DNA of 64,000 bases from Closterium sp. NIES-65. Taxonomy: Eukaryota > Streptophyta > Zygnematophyceae > Desmidiales > Closteriaceae. The stretch spans positions 2,914,001-2,978,000 of the forward strand of contig CANXME010002127.1 of NCBI GenBank assembly GCA_948144175.1, written 5' to 3'. The notes under the pieces are model-generated. The model searched no databases. It was not told where the DNA came from and saw only the letters and a list, made by a program, of their open reading frames with translations. Positions within the stretch are counted from its first letter, which is position 1. Each line of letters begins with the position of its first letter. A program made the translations under genes and the position numbers. Below are positions 1 to 11,000 of this stretch, piece after piece.

Positions 1-835
1 CTGCTGGAGCTGCCGGTGGAGCTGGTGGAGCTGCTATTGGTGCTGCTGGTGCTGGAGCTGCCGGAGGTGCTACTGGAGTTGCTGGTGGAGCTGGTGGAGC
101 TGCTGGTGATGCTGCTGTTGGTGCTGCTGGTGCTGGAGCTGCTGGGGGTGCTGCTAGAGCTGCCGGTGAAGCTGGTGGTGCTGCTGTTGGTGCTGCTGGA
201 GGTACTACTAGAGGTGCTCCCGCTGGTTCTAGAGGTGCTGAGCGGCTGCGGCCGTACTTCTTTCCACTCCTTCAGCAGGTTCTTGGTATCCCGCCCTCTC
301 TTAGTCCACCCCCTTCCTTAGAGTGTCCACCACCTGTCCTGTCGCCGTCTCAGCTACAGCCTACCTCCCCCGTGCTTGCTCCGTCTCCTTACGCTGGTCT
401 GACAGGAGGTCTTGTCGAGCGTCGTGAGCCTGCGTCTCGTCCTACGTCGCCTGTCCGTGCTGCTCGCACTGGTGGTCGTAGCTCGCGTCAGCGTTCTCCT
501 CCTGTCCCCGGCACGCACCGGATGACTCTGCGTCCTTCCACTGCTCCTCAGCGTGCCCCTCTGACGTCTCCTCCTGATTCCTCTCTTCCTGTCCTTGCTG
601 ACCCGGAGTCGGACTCCCTTCGTGCTGCTAGTCCCACTGCCATGTGTCTCCTGGCTACTGTTGTCACTGACCCTTCCTTTGAGTCTGCTGTTGCGTCTGC
701 GCTGGTTGCCAAGCTTGTCGACTTTGCTGCTCGCTGTCGTCTAGACTACGCTGCCACTCTTGTTGCTGAGTCTGAGTCTGTCTGACCTCCGTCCGTCGGG
801 GGTGAGTGTGCCCTTGGCACGGACGTCCTTGAGGA

Positions 836-2000
836 TGTCAACGGGAGTTGCGTGTTGGCCCCGTCCACGCTTGGGCAGAGCCGACTTCGTGGTGGGGTGT
901 ACGGAAGGTACAGCCGACTTGCAGCAGTGGGGACGCCGACTTGGACGAGCTGGTCGACGGGGTTGGTCGACTTGCTCGGCGCCACTGCAATGCCGCCGAC
1001 TTGGGAAGCCGACGGCCGACTTCAACTAGTGGTCGGCGATGTGGCACGTCGACCTGGAAGTCGGCGCCGACTTGCAAGGTCACCGACTTGCAAGGTCACC
1101 GACTTGCAAGGTCACCGACTTGCAAGGTCACCGACTTGCAAGGTCACCGACTTGCAAGGTCACCGACTTGCAAGGTCACCGACTTGCAAGGTCACCGACT
1201 TGCAAGGTCACCGACTTTGCAAGTCGGCGCCGACTGGAAGTCGGCGCCGACGTAGAAGGGGCGTCGACCTGGTGACGCCGACTTGGGTAGCTGACAACTG
1301 CACTGGTCGACCAGGAGTGACGTCGACCTGGATCTGGTCGACCGGAGGAGTGGTCGACCTGGTGAGGTCGACCTGGTGTGGTTGTCGACTTGGGAGGTCG
1401 ACGAGCACATACAGGAGCAGCTGGTCGACATAGTTGCCCGGTCGACCAGGATACCTGGGTGACGAGTTTCTGCGAAGGAGTGCGACGGTCACCCAGGCGA
1501 AGTTGGCGAGACCGACCTCCATGGTGGTATCCCGAGGTCGTCGTGGCGGATCAGAGGCAGTCGCTAGCCCGAGGTTGACGTGGTGTGTGCGCTGTGCAGG
1601 TGACGAGACTTTGCATGCCAATCATCTGCGCGCACCTGCAAAGCGGGTGCACTGCTGTCCTGCGTGAGCAATGCTGGCACACCGTCAACCTGCAGCGTTG
1701 GCAAGCTGTCGACTTTGCACTGCTGTAGCGTGGTCGACCAAGTCGTGCTGGAACGCGGTCGACCATGCTGTGCTGGCAGTCGACCAACCTGAATGCTAGC
1801 TCTGATGTAGTCTTGCATTGCCAACTTCATTGGACCATTATTGACAACTTTCTCTAGTCAAACTCTTGCCAAATTGCCCCGTGAACTAGCAACCAGTGTG
1901 AGCACTAGGAAAACGTCTAAGGACCAACGAACGCAGACATCACACGAGCACACGTGCCTAGCCAGTACTCTAAGCTCCCGTTGTAGTAGTTATCTTCTCA
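836..2000. mobile_element. Solo LTR (1165 bp) with 5-bp TSD inside E1
   Basis: Other copies in the window (e.g. 33711-33735) show that E1 is interrupted here. The insert begins TGTCAACGGG and ends TATCTTCTCA, so it has TG...CA ends. It is flanked by GAGGA at 831-835 and 2001-2005, a perfect 5-bp duplication. It has no PBS, PPT or coding domain. This is what LTR-LTR recombination leaves behind. It does not resemble any other LTR in the window. It holds a 16-bp tandem array and an unusual density of GTCGAC palindromes. Confidence 0.85.
1068..1211. repeat. 16-bp tandem repeat, 9 copies
   Basis: Nine head-to-tail identical copies of CGACTTGCAAGGTCAC, followed by a degenerate partial copy. The array lies inside the solo LTR. 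Perfect identity suggests recent slippage or unequal exchange. Confidence 0.95.
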
Positions 2001-3887
2001 GAGGACAGGCAGGAGGAGTTCCAGTATCTGGCTTCTGCTTCACCTCATCTTGTGTCCATGCTGCTTGCCTCTGAGGGAGACCCGGATGCACTAGACATTC
2101 CGACTCCGCGCTCTTACGCAGAGGCGGTTGAGGGTCCCTACTCCTCTCAGTGGCAGGCAGCCATGGACGCAGAGATGGCTTCCTGGAAGTCCACAGGCAC
2201 CTACGTCGACGAGGTTCCCCCACCTGGGGCGAACATTGTCGATGGCATGTGGATCTTCAGGGTGAAGCGGCCGCCAAGTTCAAGGCGCGTTACGTTGCTC
2301 GTGGCTTTAGTCAGCGGCAGGGAGTTGACTACTTTCAGACCTTCTCTCCTACCCTGAAGATGACCACTCTTCGAGTACTGCTGCACGTCGCTGCTCAGCG
2401 TGACTACGAGCTTCACTCTCTTAACTTTAGCACAGTCTTTCTACAGGGCAGCCTGCACTAGGAGATCTGGCTGCGCCGCCCACCTGGCTTCACTGGGTCG
2501 TTTCCTCCTGGTACCCAGTGGAGCCTCCGGCGGACAGTCTACGATCTCCGCCAGGCACCTCGTGAGTGGCACGACACACTGAGGAATACACTTGCGGCTC
2601 TTGGGTTTGCTCCTTCTACTGCTGACCCGTCGTTGTTTCTACGCACCGACACTTCACTGCCGCCGTTCTACATCCTCGTGTACGTCGACGACTTGGTCTT
2701 TGCTACTGCTGACACTGAGGCACTAACTCTAGTGAAGTCGGAGCTGCAGAAGAGACACACGTGGATAGACCTGGGTGAACTGCGCAGCTATCTTGGCTTG
2801 CATATCACTCGGGACAGAGCACGCCGCACCATCACCCTGACTCAGTCACACATGGTGCAGTAGGTCCTTCAGCGCTTCGACTTTCAGTTCTCCTCGCCAC
2901 AGTCCACTCCTCTGCCTACTGGTCACTCGCTCTCAGCTCTGCCTTCGGATGAGTCCGTAGAGCCGAGTGGCCCATATCCAGAGCTTGTGGGCTGCCGCAT
3001 GTACCTGATGACCTGCACTCGCCCTGACCTCGCTTACCCTCTCAGCATCCTGGCACGCTACGTTGCGCCCGGGAGACACCTTCTAGAGCACTGGAAGGCA
3101 GCTAAGATGGTGATGCGTTACTTGTGCAGTACGTCAGGCATGGGGCTCGTGCTTGGAGGATGGGGTCCAGTTGTCCTCACTATTCACGCAGGCGCTTCTT
3201 GGATTGACGACCTGGCTACGCAGCGGTCGTCTCAGGGTTACACCTTCAGCCTTGGCTCCGGTTCTGTCTCTTGGCGGTCTACCCGCTCTTCTTCTGTTCT
3301 CAGCTCCAGCTGTGAGGCTGAGATCTACGCAGGGGCCATGGCTGCACAGGAGCTGCGTTGGCACACCTACCTGCTGACCGACTTGGGCGAGGTGCCTCGT
3401 TCTCCTCCAGTTCTGTACGTCGATAACAAGGCAATGCTTGCCTTGTGTTGCGAACAGGGGTTGGAGCACAGAACGAAGCACATCGCTCTTCGCTACTTCC
3501 TTGCTCGGGAACTGCAGCAGCGTGGTCAGCTTCGTCTTGCCTACGTGGCCTCTCAGGCCAACATTGCTGATGTGTTCACCAAGGCACTTTCGCCTCGTGA
3601 CCATCAGCGCTTTTGTACTGCACTTTGCCTTGTTCATGTGTCTTCTCACTTTCGCACTTCTTGACCTTGCCTGTACTGTGATCTATATTGTATACCTGCA
3701 TGCCTACACTTGTTAGGTAGTGATCACTGAACTGTTGCTTTTGCATATATCTCTACATGCAGACTGGCCTTGTGGCCCTTTGCTTGTGCTTAGATTGTGT
3801 GGTGACGTTGTGATCCACCCTGAGCTTGCTTTGTTTCTTGACTGGTCTTGTGACCCCTTGTTCTCCCCCACTTCGCCTATGGGGGTG

Positions 3888-4011
3888 TGTCAAATGATAT
3901 ATATGTTTAGGCTGTAGTGGGGTAGTCAATATGGGGTACAGCCCATTCTAGGGTTTCATATTTGTACTAAACTCTTTCATAGTTCATTCATTCCTGCTTA
4001 GTACTTTGACA
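3888..4011 (+). repeat. 3' LTR of E1 (124 bp)
   Basis: Begins TGTCAAATGATATA directly after a polypurine-type run (ATGGGGGTG) and ends TTTGACA. It is clearly related to the 125-132 bp LTRs of elements A, B, D and F, including the shared AGGCTGTAGTGGG block. The roughly 220 bp between the RNase H stop and the LTR is the usual 3' untranslated spacer of this family. Confidence 0.85.
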
Positions 4012-4642
4012 GGTGCCTGTTACCTGTGCGTACCGCCTGACCCCGGTATAGAGCCTGCTCCCCTAGGTACTAGTGAGGGTGCTGCTCTAGGTGCTAGTGC
4101 GTTCCCTGCTCTAGGTGCTGGTGCGTCTGCTCTCTCTAGTACTGCGCCTGCTGAGGTCTTGTACACCTTCACACTTGACTCAGGTGCTTCCCGCTCCTTC
4201 TTTCGCGACAGCACCACTCTCACGCCGCTTAGTCAGCCGGTTCCCATCTCCCTGGCAGACCCCTCTGGGGGTCTAAACCCTAAACCTTGCGCACTCCTCC
4301 ACGGTACTACCGTGTCCGGTGGTCCCGTCTGGCTCCCTGTTAGGTCTTCACCTCCCCTCGTTCTCTACAAACTTGGTGAGTGGTGCTGACCTCCAAGACC
4401 AGTGGGTTGACCAGTTCACTCCTGGAGGTCAACGCGTGACCCACTATACGTGCTCCCGGACGGGCCGGCACCTGGCCACGTTTACCCGTGGCTCAAGTCT
4501 GTACACACTGACTACTGTGTCCCCTCAGGTCGCTTCGTCTACGTCAGGTCAGCTAGCGGCCCCCTGCTCGTGTCGCGCTTTGTCGCACCAGACCCTCCTT
4601 TGGCACTACCGTCTTGGTCACCCCTCGGTGCAGCGCCTTCGT
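4012..4642 (+). pseudogene. Copia element D, left piece: Gag end, protease, GAG-pre-integrase
   Basis: Encodes the C-terminal Gag spacer (CVPPDPGIEPAPLG), the aspartic protease active site (LDSGASRSFF) and the GAG-pre-integrase motif (LWHYRLGHPSVQRLR). A frame break lies at 4268-4300, where the sequence holds a CTAAACCCTAAACC run absent from the sibling copies. The reading stops at 4642, where chromovirus G is inserted. The continuation of D is at 31541. The 5' part of D lies left of E1, outside the window. Confidence 0.85.
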
Positions 4643-5021
4643 TGTGAGGATCTAGGATCGAGCTCAGAAAAGAGAATGTGAATTGAATCGAATTGAATGA
4701 ATCACCTGGGTACAACACGAGGCTATATATAGGCTCAACACAAGGCCCCGTAACCAGGTGTTACGCGAAGGTTCCGCGGGTCGCGAAGCGTCCCGAACAG
4801 ATCCTTCCCGAATTCGGTAGGAGGCAATTCGGTGGCAACCGAAAAGCCAGAATTCGGTGCACGCAACCTAGCTCGGTGCTATAACTATAATAAAATATAG
4901 GAAAGCACCTAGCCTAGGAAATCAAGCAATTTATGCATGCATATAATTATCCTATGCTAGAAACAGCATAATAAAGTAAAGGCAAGCAAGCATAGCTGGC
5001 ATAAGCCGTCATACTCTCACA
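4643..5021 (-). repeat. 3' LTR of chromovirus G
   Basis: On the minus strand it starts TGTGAGAGTATGACGG and ends GATCCTCACA. It is preceded on that strand by the polypurine tract TTTGAGGGGGGACG (5022-5035). It contains a TATATATAGG box-like run near 4722-4732. Confidence 0.92.
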
Positions 5022-5031
5022 CGTCCCCCCC

Positions 5032-7227
5032 TCAAAGCTGGGTGGCGTGAGAAACACCCTGCTTGACAAGATAGTCCTTGAGAGCACGGAGTGCGTTGCC
5101 CATATCTGCTTCTGCAACCCAACTGTCCTCAGTGGGGTCATATCCCTTCCAGCATATCAGGAACTCGAGGGTCTTGCCGCCGCGGTGCCGATGAGTGAGA
5201 ACACGCTCCACTTCGTACTCGGGTTCATCCTGTATGAGAACAGGTGGTGGTGGCGGGAGTTGCCGTCCCTGGAACTGTTGGTTGGGGTCCTTGTAGTGCT
5301 TCAGTAGCTGGACATGGAAAGCGTTGTGAAGCTTCCATGTATCTGGTAAGCGCAAGCGGAATGTAATTGGTGTCAACTGTGCCTCAACGAGAAAAGGAGC
5401 ACAGAAGCGAGGCCGGAGTTTGGATGGTAGGTGAGACAGGTTCAAGTTGCGCGTGTCAAGAAGCACGTGATCTCCGACTGCTACTGAGTGATCACGTCGC
5501 TGACGATCGGCATACTGCTTCTCGGAGGTCTGCATTGTGGTGAGTCGTCGCTGAGTCTTCTCCCATAGCTGCTGCATGGTGGTGACGAAGTCATGTGCAG
5601 ATTGGACGTGTGCCGGTGTGGTAGGCTGCTGCGGTGTGAGTGGTTCCCGTCCGTAACACAGGAAGAAAGGAGTTTTCCCTGTGGCCGCATGTGACGCGTT
5701 GTTGTAAGCAGACTCTAAGGTCGGTAACTGTGTGTCCCAGTGGCTGACGTCGTCCTTGCAAGCTGTGCGCAGTAACTGTTCAACCGCTTGATTGAGTCGC
5801 TCTGTCTGTCCGTTAGTCTGTGGGTGGTATGCTGAAGACATTGCAAGCTTTGTCCCCAATAGTCCCATGAGCTCCTTCCAGAACTTACTGGTGAATTTTG
5901 GGTCTCTGTCTGAGATGAGTGTAGCGGGGATGCCGTGGATGGTGATGATGCGGTCGAAGAAGAGGCGAGCAGTTGCTTCAGCTGTTGCCGTGGCGTTGGT
6001 TGGTATGAAGTGACCCATTTTGGAGAAATTATCGATTACTACGAGGATGGAATCGTGCCCCCGTGAGGTCGAAGGAAGTCATGTGATAAAGTCGAGACTA
6101 ACGACCTGCCATGGCTGCTCCGGTACGGGTAGAGGCTGAAGTAACCCTGCTTTTTTATGCTTGCTGCTCTTCATCCGCTGGCACGTGTCGCATGAGGTGA
6201 CGAACTGCTGCACGTCTGTTGCCATCCCGAGCCAGTAGTAATACTTCGCTATCCCTGCTAACGTCTTGTTGCTCCCGAAATGTCCCGCGTAAGGTACATC
6301 GTGAAACTCCTCCAATAGGATCTGCCGTAGTGGGGCGTAATTCGGTACCCAAATCTTTCCTGAACCCTTCCTTACAGCTAAGTCTTTCTCTCACTGTAAC
6401 AACTCCTTGGTCTGTGCTGTAGCGATTTCTGTGTCCACAGAATACCCATGTTGGAATAGACCCTTGAGCAGAGGGTTCATCCCGTCGAGCTGGATGCGTG
6501 CTACATGTCCGGGGCGGCTCAACGCGTCTGCCTTGTTGTGTAGCCCGGGCTTGTAGACGATGTCGTAGTGGAAGTGAGTTTCCAGGAAGTCCACCCACCG
6601 TACCTGTCGTCATGAGAGTGTCGGCTGCGACTTCGGGTATTTGAGACTGCAGTGGTTAGTATAGACTGTAGTCTTGGCTCCCTCTAGGTAACACCTCCAC
6701 GCCTTGAAGGCTAGGACTATCGCTAAGGCTTCCTTGTCATGGATGGGGTAGTTCACTTCTGCTCCGAGTAGCTTCTTACTAAGGTAGGCGATGGGCTATA
6801 AACCGCGTCCGTGATCCTGCATCAGTACTGCTCCGACTGCTTGGTCACTAGCGTCTGCTTCCACCACGTAGTCCTTGTCTGGATCTGGTAGGATGAGTAC
6901 TGGCGCTGTAGTCAATGATATCTGTAGCTGCTCCATGGCTTGCTGATGAGGCGTATCCCATTTGTAGGGCGTATCCTTTTTCAGTAGGTCGGTCAGTGGC
7001 TCTGCTATCTTAGCGTACTGCGGCACGAACCTGTTGTAGTAGTTGGCGAAGCCTAGGAACTGCTGCAACTCCTTCACGTTCTCCGGTAAATTTCCACTTC
7101 TTGACAGCTTCGATTTTCCACGGGTCCACGTGTACGCCCTCGGCACTCACCATGTGCCCGAGAAACCGCACCTTCTTCAGGGAGAAGTCTCTCTTCGACA
7201 GGTTCACGTAGAACTTGTTTTTCCGCA
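5032..7227 (-). pseudogene. G pol, part 2: RT thumb, RNase H, integrase, chromodomain
   Basis: Continues the RT from part 1 (SKRDFSLKKVRFLGHMVSAEGV, FLGFANYYNRFV). It is followed by RNase H (VVEADASDQAVGAVLMQD, HNKADALSR) and the integrase HHCC finger (AGHFGSNKTLAGIAKYYYW, CDTCQRMK). The D,D,E core reads VVIDNFSKMGHF, LISDRDPKFTSKFW and YHPQTNGQTERLNQ. At the C-terminus is a chromodomain (YEVERVLTHRHRGGKT, CWKGYDPTEDSWV). Frame breaks or stops occur near 7085, 6796, 6610, 6391 and 6079. The coding end overlaps the polypurine tract. Chromodomains of such elements bind modified histone tails and steer integration; targeting by this copy is inference. Confidence 0.9.
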
Positions 7228-7232
7228 GGATC

Positions 7233-8054
7233 TGTTATAGTCACAGTAGGCTCCAATGTGCCTAAAACGAAAGATAGAGTGAACAGTCGGATTTCTGCAC
7301 AGCGGCTTCAAACGTTCATATCGTTCTGGTCACACTTCAAATGACTTGATTCAACTTGGATCTGGAGCGTCTTATTGTGGCCTACAATAGGCAATTTAGA
7401 TCGCACGATTTGACCAAGTATTGACGACACAGTGTTGGTTTGAACGAACGGCACTATGGCAGCCACTATAGTCTTAGAACACTAGGAAGAGTTAGGGAGA
7501 GTTACGAGTTGGGAATGACTCCCAGTTCCTAGAAACCCCAAGAGCCGAGGTACAGTCATGTGGAACAGTGCCACACTGTCCCCAACCATGAAGGGTCTCG
7601 AAACTACCCTTCACTAGGGCCTACCAAGTGAAATGCTACACTACACAAAGTAATGTAACTATCTTCAATATCTTGAGGTGTACCCTTTTGGCGAGCTTTG
7701 AAATCACTTGAGGATTGACACCAAGGCTCGGGCTCTTCATCACAAACTCATCCTTGAGTTCTTGATGGGTCTGCTGCACACACCTACGACACACCGAACG
7801 TTCGACACAGGACAAAATAGAAACTGCGAACGACAAAATAGAAACCGCGCGCGAGACACAAACGATCGCGTAACACGCGTCTAGCGATAACTCGCTATTG
7901 ACTCAACACACACACTCGACATCATGACTCAACATTCACACACAATTATAAGCATGAAATATATATTATCCCATGCCCTCATACCATTCCATACACACAC
8001 ACATGCATGCACACGGACAACAAGCCGAGTGCAAACCATAGGGTTGCACCAACA
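7233..8054 (-). repeat. 3' LTR of copia C
   Basis: 822 bp, ends TG/CA. Directly inside it, on the minus strand, is the polypurine tract CCGAGGGGGAGTT. It contains a (CA)n-rich stretch near 7995-8012. Confidence 0.92.
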
Positions 8055-8095
8055 AACTCCCCCTCGGATTGTTGGTCTTAGGATATGTTGCTCTC

Positions 8096-11000
8096 TCAGT
8101 TCAGAGCCATCCCAGCCAGCTTGCAACACTTCCAATGCTGCTGCTCCACCAGCCTCTTGGTCATCATGTCAGCCGGCTGCCCCGTGGTCTTCACGTAGCG
8201 CAACTCAACTTCACCCGCGGTTACTGTGCTCCTCGTCCAATGCCACTTCACCCTCATGTGCTTCGTGAGTCCATGCAACACAGGGTTCTTAGCAAGAGCA
8301 ATGGCACCCTGGCTATCACAATACAGTGGGGTAGGTCCTTGCTGCTCCTCCCCCAATTCAGCCAACAAACGCCGCTGCCACACAATCTCCCGTACGGCAC
8401 GGAAGAGTGCCATGTACTCGGACTCCACCGAGCTCAAAGCTTGGTCAACCTGCTTCTTGCTCTCCCAAGCAGTTGGGCCTCCACCAACACAGCATATGAA
8501 GCCTCCCACACTTGTCATGTCCTCTGGTTCTGATGCATATGAAGCATCCGAGTAGGCGGTGAGGAACAAACGCCCGGGCTCAAAACCATCCGCGCCCTTT
8601 TGGCGCCTTTGTGCCGCCGCCGAGTATTGCAGCCCAACAGTCGGTGTTTGGCCAAGATACTTGGCCACCCTCATTCCAGCTGCTACCTGCTCCTCATTAG
8701 GGCATTGCACAACCCTAGCCAGCTGCCCGGTAGCAAATGCGACGTCCGGTCGGGTGTTTACCGCCGCATACATGAGGCTGCCCACCAACGAGTGAAATCA
8801 ACGCCTCTCTTCTTCTCCAACGCTCTCCTCCTCTGGCCCCTTCACACACTTGAAAAGAGAGTAGCCACATGACCTTCACTCTGGCCAAAGTTGGCAGCCA
8901 ACGCCTCCAGGTACTTCCGTTGGTGCACTCGCACGCTCCGCTTCTCCACGTCTCGTTCGATGTGGAGCCCAAGGTAGAAGTTCACGTCACCAAGGGACTT
9001 GCACTTGAACTTGTCATGCAGCTTCAGCATCACCTCCTTCACAAGGTCAGAGGAGGGTGAGAATATGAGAATGTCATCCACATAAACCACCATGAAGCTC
9101 CTCTGCTCCCCCTCGCCAAGCATGAACAAGGAGTGATCGGCCGTTGAGGGAGTGAAGCCGATCTCCTCCAACACTTCGCGCAGCTTCATGTACCATTGCC
9201 TAGGGGCCTGCTTCAGCCCATAGAGGGCCTTCTTCAGCTTCCACACTTTGCCACTACCATCATCAAACCCCTCTGGCTGCGCCATAAAAATCTCCTCCTT
9301 AAGGATGCCGTTAAGGAATGCCGTCACAATGTCCATTTGCTTCACCACCCATCCTTTGATGGTGGCTCCCGCGAATAGGGTTCGCAGCGTCGTCGGCTTC
9401 ACCACAGGGGCAAACAGCTCCTTGAAGTCCACCTTCTCCTTCTGCTGGTACCCCTTGTCTACAAGCCTAGACTTGTAACGCTCGATCTTGCCGTCGGCAT
9501 CTGACTTGATTTTGAAGAGCCACTTGGACGTTATCGCCGTACGCCCCTCCGGTAGCTCCACCAATTCAAACGTGTCATTCTCCTCGATGCTCTTCAGCTC
9601 ACTCTCCATGGCCTTCTTCCACTCCTCAGCATCACTACCCTCCAAAGCCTCCTTGAGAGTTGCTGGTTCTTCCGGCATCTCCACCGGAGAGAAGAACGCG
9701 AAGGCACACTCCTCGTAGTCACTCTCCTCGTCGTCTCCGACCATCATTGCCGCTCCGGCCAGGGCTGTCTTGCCTTGCTTTCCAAGTGCATCATAGGTCA
9801 GCCTATTAGGGGGTTGAACTCTCCTCTTCCCCCTTCCTTCCTCCTCAGCTGCAGGGACTTGAAGGCCTTGGCGTTGCTGCGGTGTGGCTCGAATCTGTGG
9901 AGCACTCGTGGTACGGGAAGGGAGTGACGGTGCACGCTCGCTCACTTGCTGCACCTCCTCCTCTTCTTCCTCTGCATCATTGGCCTCCTCTCCCCCATTC
10001 ACAAGGGAGGATTGCCTCGTGGTTGTGCTGCCGCTGCTCAGCTCCAAAGGCAGCTCCACATGCTCCAAACCGGAACTCTTCACCTCCCCAAACCGCACGC
10101 CTATCTTCGCCTCATTCTCCGCCTTCCAATCCTTGTACATGAAGTTCTCCATGAACTTGCAGTCCCTGCTCACCAAGAACTTCTTGGTGAATGGGTCCCA
10201 AAGAAGCCATCCCTTGCTGTTTTGAGCCATGCCCAAGTGCACGGCCCACACCGCCTTGGCATCAAGCTTGTTGTGCCGAAGATGCTTAGGCACAAGCGCC
10301 ATGCACATGCACCCGAACACCCGAAGCATATCCACCTTTGGCTTCCTTCCTAGCCACTCCACATAGGGCACCCATTTGTCTGCTCCCACATGAGTCAAGG
10401 CTCTGTTCTTGGCCACACACGCGCTCCGCACCGCATCAGGCCAGAAATAGTCGGGTAGCCCGGCTTCAATGAGCAACCCGCGTGCCGCCTCCGTGATTGT
10501 GCGGTTCACTCGCTCGGCGATGCCATTCATTGCAGGGGAGTATGGCATGGTGAGGGAGTGCCAAATACCATTCTTATTCAGCCACAACCCAAACTTCTTG
10601 CTCAGGAACTCTCCCCCTCGATCGGTGCGGATTGACTTGACTAGACGGTCTTGTTGCCGCTCCACCATCGGGAACCAATCCGTCTTCAACATTTCAGCCA
10701 CGTCGCTCTTCTTGGCCAGCACGTACACCCAAGTCATACGGGTGTAGACATCCTCAATAGTGAGGAAGTACTCAGCTCCAGCAGCTCCAAGCTTCAGGGG
10801 GCCCACAACGTCCATCACCACCTCATCAAGTGGTGCCTTAGCCGCTGCCTCCGAACTAGAGAATGGGAAACAGGTGAACTTGGCTTGCATGCACGTCGGG
10901 TAGCCAAGTACCTCATCGGGCTCCCCCTTCACACGTATGCCAGTAACCATCTCATTCTTCACTAGCTGCTGCAAGATAGGCAGGGCCACATGCCCCATTC

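Larger units (their letters stand above)
1..3663 (+). pseudogene. E1 pol remnant: linker, RT, RNase H
   Basis: Positions 1-250 encode a Gly/Ala/Val-rich repeat linker, followed by a Ser/Pro-rich stretch to 830. After the solo LTR, the RT starts near 2095 (SYAEAVEGPYSSQWQAAMD). A deletion of about 14 bp near 2278, relative to other copies here, shifts the frame. In-frame stops occur near 783, 2458 (GAG to TAG) and 2861 (CAG to TAG). The RT catalytic box reads VYVDDLVFA near 2680-2710. RNase H follows (SSCEAEIYAGAMAAQELRW, LYVDNKAMLAL) and ends in LLTF-like residues before a stop at 3661-3663. The domain order integrase-RT-RNase H is copia type. Confidence 0.88.
1..4011 (+). mobile_element. Copia retrotransposon E1, 5' end off-window, degenerate
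   Basis: Ty1/copia element entering from the left edge already inside the linker between integrase and reverse transcriptase. It runs through RT and RNase H to a 3' LTR. At 4012 the sequence switches abruptly to the Gag/protease region of another copia copy (element D), so E1 is read as inserted into D. The 5' LTR and the left TSD are outside the window, so the insertion cannot be confirmed by TSD. Several stops, a small deletion and a nested solo LTR make it non-functional. Confidence 0.9.
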
